Positions 1-5,576 of a stretch of 9,800 bases of DNA are shown here, one piece after another. Made by a program: the position numbers and the translations under genes. Position 1 is the first letter of the stretch. Each line of letters starts with the position of its first letter. This DNA is from an uncultured Candidatus Nemicrothrix sp. Lineage in GTDB: Bacteria > Actinomycetota > Acidimicrobiia > Acidimicrobiales > UBA8592. The stretch spans positions 1 to 9,800 of the forward strand of contig CAJWRY010000055.1 of the NCBI GenBank assembly GCA_913046155.1, given 5' to 3'. The notes under the pieces were generated by a model. That model did no database searches, had not been told where the DNA came from, and was given only the letters and a program-made list of their open reading frames with translations.

Positions 1-164
1 AACTTCTTTCTAGAACGGAAGGGATAATTCCTGCTTTAGAACCTGCTCACGCACTCGCATGGATGAGTCGAGAACGCGAATATCTTTCCGGTAAAAACGT
101 TCTGCTGAACCTCTCTGGTCGCGGAGACAAGGATGCGATACAAATGATGGAAGTCCTTGGATGA
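1..164 (+). CDS. trpB: Tryptophan synthase beta chain, C-terminal end (partial)
   Basis: This is the last 53 codons of a gene that begins outside the window, read from base 3 to the TGA at 162-164. The translation contains EGIIPALEPAHA, then a stretch ending NLSGRGDKD and a short tail. This matches the conserved C-terminal end of TrpB, the PLP enzyme that condenses indole with serine to make tryptophan. The catalytic PLP lysine and most of the protein lie upstream and cannot be checked. The stop codon overlaps the trpA start (ATGA at 161-164), so the two subunits of the synthase complex are probably made by coupled translation. The identification rests on the motif and on trpA following directly; I am confident in it. 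Confidence 0.95.
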   Translation, partial: LLSRTEGIIPALEPAHALAWMSREREYLSGKNVLLNLSGRGDKDAIQMMEVLG

Positions 165-946
165 CCCTACGCGAAGAGGGAATTGAGAATACTCTTCTTC
201 AGGTAATCGCAGATGGACGTAAATGTCTTGTCCCTTATATCACTGGCGGTTTTGACGGCTATTTGGAATCTATTTCAGCAGCAGCTGAAGCAGGCGCCAA
301 TGCGATAGAAATTGGTATCCCCTTTTCAGACCCCGTCATGGATGGCCCTACAATACAAGCGGCAAACGATATTGTCCTCTCAGATAGAGTAACGCCATTA
401 CAAATAATCGACGAAATTGCTTCATTAGACGTAGATATTCCGCTTGCGGTCATGACTTACTACAATGTCGTCTATAGGTTTGGGCTAGAAAGATTCGCTT
501 CGAATTTGAGTGAGGCTAGAATATCAGGAATTATTCTTCCTGACCTTCCCTTGATTGAGGCTAGTTCATGGAAGTCTGCTGCAGACACGAACAATAGAGA
601 AGCTATTTTGCTCGCTGCACCCACAACAACCCAAGAACATCTAAAAAGAGTATGCGAAGAAACAAAGGGCTTTGTATATGCTGTCGGATTGCTCGGGATA
701 ACAGGTGCTAGGAAAGAATTAGCCGAAAGCGCGAAAATAATCGCCAGTCGCTGCAAAGAAATCAGTGAAAAGCCGGTTTTGGTTGGCGTAGGCATTGGGA
801 CACCAGATCAAGCTGTAGAGGTTTCAAAGGTTTCTGACGGCTGTATCGTCGGTTCAGCAATAGTGCAGAAGTTATTGGACGGCGGAGGGCCAGAAGCCGT
901 TGGAAAATTAGTCTCAGAATTCCGTTCAGCGCTTGATAGCAGCTAA
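161..946 (+). CDS. trpA: Tryptophan synthase alpha chain
   Basis: The 261-residue product is full length for TrpA, a cytoplasmic TIM-barrel protein that cleaves indole-3-glycerol phosphate to indole and glyceraldehyde 3-phosphate and channels indole to TrpB. The catalytic acids are visible as Glu50 in AIEIGIPFSDP and Asp61 in DPVMDGP; the usual residue before DG is Ala and here it is Met. The phosphate-binding C-terminal motifs are present as VGVGIGTP and GCIVGSAIV. The ATG at 161 overlaps the trpB stop by 4 nt, and a GGAAG about 7 nt upstream can serve as ribosome-binding site. No convincing hairpin terminator follows; the next 80 bases are A/T runs without a good stem. The gene is the end of the trp operon as far as can be seen. 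Confidence 0.97.
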   Translation: MTLREEGIENTLLQVIADGRKCLVPYITGGFDGYLESISAAAEAGANAIEIGIPFSDPVMDGPTIQAANDIVLSDRVTPLQIIDEIASLDVDIPLAVMTYYNVVYRFGLERFASNLSEARISGIILPDLPLIEASSWKSAADTNNREAILLAAPTTTQEHLKRVCEETKGFVYAVGLLGITGARKELAESAKIIASRCKEISEKPVLVGVGIGTPDQAVEVSKVSDGCIVGSAIVQKLLDGGGPEAVGKLVSEFRSALDSS

Positions 947-1029
947 AAAAGACATATTTTAGCCCAAAAACCAAAAAAATCAGCCTTTTTGTCTAGACAC
1001 AAACTCCCTGTTCAGAGGTGTTTTTCTCC

Positions 1030-1058
1030 TTGGTAAACAATATTTTTTTCTCTGTAAT
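1030..1058 (+). promoter_or_regulatory. Candidate sigma-70-type promoter for the small membrane protein gene
   Basis: TTGGTA (1030-1035) and TGTAAT (1053-1058) match the -35 and -10 consensus at 4 of 6 and 5 of 6 positions, with an ideal 17-nt spacer rich in T. Transcription would start near 1065 and give a leader of about 108 nt before the ATG at 1173. The gene has its own terminator downstream, so an own promoter is expected here. The call is by eye and not tested. Confidence 0.45.
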
Positions 1059-1140
1059 GTAACTATCGTCACACCAAAGGTAGAAAAGAGCTAAATTAGA
1101 GGTAGCCAAGCTAATCAACCATGTTGAGGATCTTGGTCCG

Positions 1141-1157
1141 TTGTTTAAATTAAACAA
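1141..1157. repeat. Perfect 17-bp palindrome touching the ribosome-binding site
   Basis: TTGTTTAA (1141-1148) and TTAAACAA (1150-1157) are exact inverted copies around a single A. The final AA is also the start of the AAGGAG Shine-Dalgarno (1156-1161) of the gene at 1173. It could be an operator for a dimeric repressor, or, in RNA, a 6-bp stem with a 5-nt loop that overlaps the ribosome-binding site. An alternative pairing of TCTTG just upstream with CAAGG would cover the Shine-Dalgarno itself. Confidence 0.6.
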
Positions 1158-1172
1158 GGAGCTTTCAAAATT

Positions 1173-1493
1173 ATGATGGCAACATTTGTCACACTTATTA
1201 TCATGGGAATGCTGTTGCAAGGCGTAATCGCAGTGCTAGACAGCATTCTTGATGTCGCTGGAGTAGGAGGAATGCTTAAAGGCATCCCCGTCATCGGCGC
1301 TAACCTATCCCTAATTTGGGCTTACCTGTTTGTGGTAATCACAGATGCATCCGTTGCTGGATACGGAGTCGATACTGAAATTCTCAGTATGGGTGACTTT
1401 GGTTCAGACGTTGCTCTTGCAATTATCATTCTCGCTTTCGGCCCAATCAAAGATGCAGCAATTTCTGCTCTAGGCAAGGGAGTTGGAAGGTAA
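1173..1493 (+). CDS. Small unrecognised membrane protein (106 aa, about three membrane segments)
   Basis: I do not recognise this family. The protein is strongly hydrophobic, with likely membrane segments at about residues 3-22, 38-58 and 78-92. A short glycine-rich linker (GVGGMLKGIP) lies between the first two, an acidic stretch with several Asp and Glu lies at about 67-79, and the tail is basic (GKGVGR). There are no cysteines, histidines or catalytic-looking motifs, which suggests a structural, channel-like or regulatory role rather than an enzyme; that is inference. The start at 1173 is chosen over the ATG at 1176 because AAGGAG at 1156-1161 then sits 11 nt away. The gene stands alone between trpA and the HU gene, with a candidate promoter and a very strong terminator, so it looks like an independently controlled and possibly well expressed unit. 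Coding is supported by this complete set of signals, but no homology is known to me. Confidence 0.8.
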   Translation: MMATFVTLIIMGMLLQGVIAVLDSILDVAGVGGMLKGIPVIGANLSLIWAYLFVVITDASVAGYGVDTEILSMGDFGSDVALAIIILAFGPIKDAAISALGKGVGR

Positions 1494-1505
1494 AACTTCT
1501 TAAAG

Positions 1506-1542
1506 TTAGGGGCTACCTCCGGGTAGCCCCTAATTTTTTTTT
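1506..1542 (+). terminator. Strong intrinsic terminator
   Basis: A perfect 12-bp stem (TTAGGGGCTACC with GGTAGCCCCTAA) closes a TCCG loop and is followed by nine T. It lies 13 nt after the stop of the small membrane protein gene and should end that transcript cleanly before the HU gene. Confidence 0.95.
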
Positions 1543-1627
1543 AAAAAAACGCTGACTAAATGAAATGATAGGTTCCCACAGTAACGCCGTTAATTCGCTA
1601 TTTTTTCACGAATGACCCACATTTATC

Positions 1628-1656
1628 GTTACAACAGTGTAATTTAGCCTTATACA
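1628..1656 (+). promoter_or_regulatory. Candidate promoter of the HU gene
   Basis: GTTACA (1628-1633) and TATACA (1651-1656) each match consensus at 4 of 6 positions with a 17-nt spacer. A terminator lies upstream and an HU gene with a good Shine-Dalgarno lies downstream, so a promoter is needed within 1543-1690. Two copies of AGTGTAA (1636-1642 and 1662-1668) and an imperfect palindrome at 1654-1666 bracket the -10 box and could be an operator. Confidence 0.4.
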
Positions 1657-1704
1657 CATTAAGTGTAACTGCTCAGGGATAAGCCCAGAGCATAGGAGGA
1701 AAAT

Positions 1705-1989
1705 ATGAATAAGTCAGAACTATGTGCTGCAATTTCAGGTAGCACTGGCGTTAGCCAAAGTGATGTTGACAAAGTCCTAAAGGGGCTCGAAGAGACCGTT
1801 ACAAGCGCAGTTTGCGCAGGCGGTGACAAGATTGTACTGAGCGGTTTTGTTACATTCGAACGAGGACACCGTGCAGCACGATCCGGAAGAAATCCTCAAA
1901 CAGGAGAGACAATCCAGATTGCCGCAGCCAATACAATTAAAATCTCTGCAGGTTCTAAGCTCAAAGCAGCAGCTAAAGCTTCAACCTGA
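1705..1989 (+). CDS. HU-family nucleoid DNA-binding protein
   Basis: This 94-residue protein has the length and layout of bacterial HU: an N-terminal helical dimerisation part (residues 1-40), then the beta-arm with the family signature GFVTFERGHRAARSGRNPQT, including the DNA-intercalating Pro64 in GRNPQTGE, and a C-terminal helix. HU dimers bend and compact DNA without sequence specificity. It lacks the long lysine/alanine-rich tail found on the HupB of mycobacteria and many other Actinobacteria, ending instead in a short KLKAAAKAST. The start follows AGGAGG (1694-1699) with 5-nt spacing, a strong signal fitting high expression. It sits upstream of fabZ on the same strand, separated by a hairpin. 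Confidence 0.96.
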   Translation: MNKSELCAAISGSTGVSQSDVDKVLKGLEETVTSAVCAGGDKIVLSGFVTFERGHRAARSGRNPQTGETIQIAAANTIKISAGSKLKAAAKAST

Positions 1990-2001
1990 TTTTTGATGTT
2001 T

Positions 2002-2040
2002 AACTGTTAGGGGCCGTCATAGACGGCCCCTAAAGCAGTT
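2002..2040 (+). terminator. Strong hairpin between the HU gene and fabZ (terminator or attenuator)
   Basis: TTAGGGGCCGTC (2007-2018) pairs perfectly with GACGGCCCCTAA (2022-2033) around an ATA loop. The stem can be extended by AACTG (2002-2006) with CAGTT (2036-2040) across a 2-nt bulge. Only four T follow (2039-2042), so termination may be partial. The fabZ ATG is just 16 nt past the hairpin, with no room for a separate promoter except within or before it, so read-through from the HU promoter is the simplest source of fabZ mRNA. Confidence 0.7.
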
Positions 2041-2055
2041 TTAGGATAAAAACTT

Positions 2056-2481
2056 ATGAACTTTCCAGAAGCAACACTTATTCTGCCGCACAAAGATCCC
2101 TTTTTGTTTATCTCAGAGATCACTGAACTAGTTCCAAGTAAATCTGCAGAAGCATTGTGGTTTATTGATGGTACTGAATATTTTTTTAAAGGCCATTTTC
2201 CTGGACGCCCAACATTACCGGGCGTATTAATGTGCGAATCTATTGCACAATTAGGAGCGTACGTCGTTCTTCAGGACAATCGTTTTAAAGATAAACTGCC
2301 TCTCTTTGGCGGACTCGAAAATGCCCGCTTCCGACAACAAGTAATTCCCGGAGACACTCTCAAGCTTCGAGTTGAAGTACTCCGACTATCCGCTCGAGGC
2401 GGAAAAGCTTTTGGAGAAGCGTTTGTCAACGGCAACTTGGCATGCTCAGCTGAGTTAATGTTTATAGCTGTTGAAAAGTAA
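2056..2481 (+). CDS. fabZ: (3R)-hydroxyacyl-ACP dehydratase FabZ
   Basis: The 141-residue protein is a normal-length single hot-dog-fold FabZ, which removes water from 3-hydroxyacyl-ACP to give trans-2-enoyl-ACP in fatty-acid elongation. The N-terminal LPHKDPFLFI motif is present. The active site is clear: His47 in GHFPGRPTLPG and Glu61 in MCESIAQLGA. The C-terminal part, with NARFRQQVIPGD, is also typical. The start follows AGGA at 2043-2046 with 9-nt spacing. It lies on the opposite strand from the other fab genes and its stop codon is 4 bp from that of fabF, so the dehydratase is transcribed separately, probably with HU. FabZ is not the usual dehydratase of mycolate-type Actinobacteria, which use HadAB-type enzymes; this is known of those families and not shown here. 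Confidence 0.95.
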   Translation: MNFPEATLILPHKDPFLFISEITELVPSKSAEALWFIDGTEYFFKGHFPGRPTLPGVLMCESIAQLGAYVVLQDNRFKDKLPLFGGLENARFRQQVIPGDTLKLRVEVLRLSARGGKAFGEAFVNGNLACSAELMFIAVEK

Positions 2482-2485
2482 TACG

Positions 2486-3658
2486 TTAAGCTGGGCCAAT
2501 TACGATTGAACCGTTGTGGCCACCAAATCCAAATGAGTTACTAATGGTAGGCTCAGGACTCCAAGAAATTGAATCCGAATAAACAAGGTTCAAATCCTCA
2601 AATTCAGGATCAATCTCTGTTGTTCCGTGAGTCTTCGGTATAGTCTCATTTAAAATTGAGAGAACTACTGCAACTGCTTCTAATGCGCCTGCAGCACCTA
2701 ATGAGTGCCCCGTAACACCCTTAGTTCCTGTAACGTAGGGCATTGAGCCTCCAAAAACTCTTGATATAGCATGGGCTTCAGCGGCATCATTTAGGGGAGT
2801 TGATGTACCGTGAGCATTTATTTGTCCAATATTAGCTGGTACCAGACCAGCATCATTAAGTGCCATTTCCATACACCTAACGGCGCCATTTCCTCCGGGA
2901 GCAGGCGCAGTTATGTGATGGGCATCGGCGGTGCTACCTGAGCCCAGGAATTCAGCGAGTACATCTGCCCCTCTTGAGACTGCATGGTCCCATTCTTCCA
3001 AAATAAGGACTCCCGCTCCTTCGGATTGCATGAAACCATCGCGCTGAGTGTCAAAAGGTCTGCTTATTCCTTCATTGGATACTGCAGTCATATTAAGGAA
3101 ACCTTGAGTACCTATAGGTGTCAAAGTGGCTTCAGCGCCTCCAGCTACCATGGCTTTAACTTTGCCTGAGCGAATTAGCTCAGCAGCGCGTCCTATGGAA
3201 TGAGTCCCTGCAGCGCAGGCTGTTACGATCGTTTCGCATGGGCCTTGAAGACCATATCTCATGGAGACGCTTGCGGAGGCGGCATTTGCCATCATCATGG
3301 GAACGAGGAAAGGGGAAACTCTGCGCGGACCTTTGTCTAGAAGTACTTTGACCTGATTTTCGAGTGTGCCTAATCCTCCTACACCCGTTCCGATCATTGA
3401 TCCAACCGCACTAGGATCCATTATGAAGTCACCCGCCTGAGTGATAGCTTCATGTGTGGCTGCAAGCGCAAGTTGTTGGAACCTGTCGGCTCTTCGTGCC
3501 TCTTTGGCATTCCCGGCAAAAAAAGGAAGTGGATCAAAGTCTTCAATTGAAAATCCATTCCCTGGAACTCCGTTGAGCAATGAATTCCAAAATGCCTCTA
3601 TGCCAATACCAGCGCTACTAACAACGCCTATACCGGTTACGGCAATCCGCACTTTCAT
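2486..3658 (-). CDS. fabF: Beta-ketoacyl-ACP synthase II (FabF)
   Basis: The 390-residue thiolase-fold enzyme condenses malonyl-ACP with acyl-ACP, the elongation step of type II fatty-acid synthesis. The nucleophile is Cys148 in TACAAGTHSIG; the two decarboxylation histidines are His283 in NAHGTSTPLND and His318 in GTKGVTGHSLGAAGA, with Lys313 in the same motif. The C-terminal gate SNSFGFGGHN is intact. It is about 20 residues shorter than E. coli FabF, still within the family range. The start codon overlaps the acpP stop (TAATG on the minus strand, 3660-3656) with no good Shine-Dalgarno, so translation is probably coupled to acpP. It is the last gene of the fab operon; no terminator fits in the 4 bp before the fabZ stop. 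Confidence 0.96.
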   Translation of the reverse strand: MKVRIAVTGIGVVSSAGIGIEAFWNSLLNGVPGNGFSIEDFDPLPFFAGNAKEARRADRFQQLALAATHEAITQAGDFIMDPSAVGSMIGTGVGGLGTLENQVKVLLDKGPRRVSPFLVPMMMANAASASVSMRYGLQGPCETIVTACAAGTHSIGRAAELIRSGKVKAMVAGGAEATLTPIGTQGFLNMTAVSNEGISRPFDTQRDGFMQSEGAGVLILEEWDHAVSRGADVLAEFLGSGSTADAHHITAPAPGGNGAVRCMEMALNDAGLVPANIGQINAHGTSTPLNDAAEAHAISRVFGGSMPYVTGTKGVTGHSLGAAGALEAVAVVLSILNETIPKTHGTTEIDPEFEDLNLVYSDSISWSPEPTISNSFGFGGHNGSIVIGPA

Positions 3659-3894
3659 TACAATTTGCTAGATATAAGCTTAAAAGCATCACCTATCGTT
3701 GGTAAGTCCTGAAGTTCTTCTTCTTCAACAGTTATGTCAAACTCTTCTTCAAGTTCCATAACTAGCTCTACCAAGTCAAGGCTATCTGCGTCTAGATCTT
3801 CAGCAAATTTCGCTTCTGGAGTCACCTGATCAGCTTCTACTGATAGGACATCCACAGCGCAGCGCTTGAATCGTTCAAAGTTTTCGTCACTCAT
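3658..3894 (-). CDS. acpP: Acyl carrier protein
   Basis: This 78-residue acidic protein carries growing acyl chains as thioesters on a 4'-phosphopantetheine arm. The attachment residue is Ser38 in the classic DADSLDLVEL motif at the start of helix II, and the run of Glu and Asp in helices II and III is typical of the partner-docking surface. Unlike its operon neighbours it does not overlap the gene before it: 33 nt separate it from fabG, and they hold its own ribosome-binding site AAAGGGA (3907-3901, 6 nt spacing). This fits the need for far more carrier protein than enzyme. Downstream it shares TAATG with fabF. Confidence 0.97.
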   Translation of the reverse strand: MSDENFERFKRCAVDVLSVEADQVTPEAKFAEDLDADSLDLVELVMELEEEFDITVEEEELQDLPTIGDAFKLISSKL

Positions 3895-3927
3895 TTAGTT
3901 TCCCTTTCGTTATGTTCATCTTAGATC

Positions 3928-4632
3928 TTAAGAAATGCCAAGTCCGCCATCAACAGGGATAATAGCCCCTGTAATGTAGCCTGCATCCTCACTTGCCAGA
4001 AAAGATACAGTGGACGCTACCTCGTTGACTTCACCAAATCTACGGAGTGGAACAGAACCTAAAATTGATTCTCTTTGTTTATCAGATAAGGCTGAAATCA
4101 TATCGGTTTTTATAGGTCCTGGAGCCACAATGTTTGTTGTTATGTTCCTAGATGCAAACTCCTTGGCGAGCGATCTACCAAATCCTACAAGTCCAGATTT
4201 GGACGCTGCATAGTTTGCTTGCCCAGACTGCCCCGCAGAGGCCACGACTGAAGATATTAATATGATTCGACCCCACTTTTCTTTCATCATTGGCTTGATT
4301 GCCCTCTTAGCTATCCGGTAGGCAGAGATCAAGTTCGCCTCAATAACTGATATGAAATCGTCATCAGTCATTCGTGGAAGTAGATTGTCTTTTGTGATGC
4401 CCGCATTTGCCACAAGGACTTGAACGGAACCAAATTGTTCCTCTACTGAAGAAAAAGCAGATTCTATACTTTCGGGAACAGTGATATCGCATAGAACAGA
4501 ATGAAATTTTGCCTCTTGAGCTGGCGAGGACCGATGAGTTCCTACAACAATAAAACCATCATCGTGAAGCTTCTGGGCAATCGCTAGCCCAATACCACGA
4601 TTCGCTCCGGTAACTAATGCAACTTTACTCAT
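3928..4632 (-). CDS. fabG: 3-oxoacyl-ACP reductase FabG
   Basis: This is a short-chain dehydrogenase of 234 residues that reduces 3-oxoacyl-ACP with NADPH. The nucleotide-binding motif is TGANRGIG (residues 8-15), followed by NAGIT at 76-80. The catalytic set is Asn100, Ser128, Tyr141 and Lys145, in ISSVVASAGQSGQ and NYAASK. The C-terminal VAPGPIKTDM and GYITGAIIPVDGG are normal for FabG. An in-frame ATG five codons upstream (4647) is possible, but I chose 4632: it gives the exact ATGA overlap with the fabH stop, puts the first strand (MSKVALVTG) where family members start, and neither start has a better Shine-Dalgarno. It lies between fabH and acpP, so it is the FAS II reductase rather than an unrelated SDR. 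Confidence 0.95.
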   Translation of the reverse strand: MSKVALVTGANRGIGLAIAQKLHDDGFIVVGTHRSSPAQEAKFHSVLCDITVPESIESAFSSVEEQFGSVQVLVANAGITKDNLLPRMTDDDFISVIEANLISAYRIAKRAIKPMMKEKWGRIILISSVVASAGQSGQANYAASKSGLVGFGRSLAKEFASRNITTNIVAPGPIKTDMISALSDKQRESILGSVPLRRFGEVNEVASTVSFLASEDAGYITGAIIPVDGGLGIS

Positions 4633-5576
4633 GTAGACCCACCCCATTTCACGATTGCGCTTGCTGACGTCATCCCGGCTCCAAATCCTACCAGAAGGAG
4701 GTTATCTCCTTCTTGGATTCTCCCATCTTCTACAGCATCAACTAGTGCCAGCGGGATAGAAGCAGAGGACGTATTACCTGTTTTGTGAAGTACTGAAACA
4801 GACTTTTCCATAGGTATGTGAAGTCTTTTCATAGCACTTTCAATGATTCTTATATTTGCTTGATGCGGAATGACTAAGGCAATATCTTCGGGCGTTAGCC
4901 CAGCGTTTTTGATGGAAGTTAATGCAGACTCGGTCATGGCTATTACAGCTTTTCGAAATACCTCTTGGCCGGACATCACAATAGTTCCACCGATTTCAGC
5001 ATGAAGAATATCTCTCAGCGATCCATCGCAACTTAATTCCCACCCTAGGAGAGCGCTTTGGTCGCTTGAGGCCTCTATCACAAAAGCCCCTGCACCATCT
5101 CCGAATAAGATTGCTGTAGACCTATCCTCCCAATCAGTTACTCGTGAGAGTGTCTCAGACCCGATAACTAGAATGCGTCTGTTTCCAAGGGCGAGCATCC
5201 CGAATCCAGTTACCAATGAATAAACAAAGCCGCTGCAAGCAGCATTCAAGTCCATTGCGCCACACTTAAGACCAAGAAGGTGTTGAACCATAGCGGATGT
5301 TGCTGGAATTTGGTCATCAGGTGTGGTTGTTGCTAAGACGAGCAAGTCAATTTCTTCTGGAGAGCAGCCAGCGACCTCGAGTGCATCCTTTGCAGCTTGA
5401 ACAGCTAGCCCTGCTGTTGTTCCACCAATTCTGCGTTCTGAAATCCCTGTTCGCTCTTTAATCCATTCATCTGAAGTGTCCATTCGGGAAGCAAGATCGT
5501 GATTAGTTACTAGGTCATTTCCCAAAGCGATTCCCCAGCCGGTGATTTGACCGCCGTTATATGAATTAACCGTCAT
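4629..5576 (-). CDS. fabH: Beta-ketoacyl-ACP synthase III (FabH)
   Basis: The 315-residue enzyme starts fatty-acid chains by condensing an acyl-CoA primer with malonyl-ACP. The Cys-His-Asn triad is complete: Cys114 in LNAACSGFVYSL, His238 in VIPHQANIRII and Asn268 in TGNTSSASIP. The N-terminal ITGWGIALGNDLVTN and TSDEWIKERTGISERRI, and the C-terminal GFGAGMTSAS, are standard. Primer preference (acetyl or branched) cannot be read from sequence by eye. Two starts are possible. The upstream ATG at 5597 would add seven residues and overlap fabD by 22 nt. I prefer the ATG at 5576, which forms TAATG with the fabD stop and starts closer to the first conserved strand, with AGGG upstream. Its stop overlaps the fabG start. 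Confidence 0.95.
   Translation of the reverse strand: MTVNSYNGGQITGWGIALGNDLVTNHDLASRMDTSDEWIKERTGISERRIGGTTAGLAVQAAKDALEVAGCSPEEIDLLVLATTTPDDQIPATSAMVQHLLGLKCGAMDLNAACSGFVYSLVTGFGMLALGNRRILVIGSETLSRVTDWEDRSTAILFGDGAGAFVIEASSDQSALLGWELSCDGSLRDILHAEIGGTIVMSGQEVFRKAVIAMTESALTSIKNAGLTPEDIALVIPHQANIRIIESAMKRLHIPMEKSVSVLHKTGNTSSASIPLALVDAVEDGRIQEGDNLLLVGFGAGMTSASAIVKWGGST

Noticed and set aside
990..999. TGTCTAGACA, a perfect 10-bp palindrome after trpA.
   Set aside because: It is too short and has no loop for a terminator; palindromes of this size arise by chance and nothing else supports an operator there.
993..1220. Open frame of 75 codons on the minus strand across the trpA to membrane-protein gap.
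   Set aside because: It overlaps the promoter, palindrome and start of the plus-strand gene, its protein is low-complexity with no family features, and it has no ribosome-binding site I can see.
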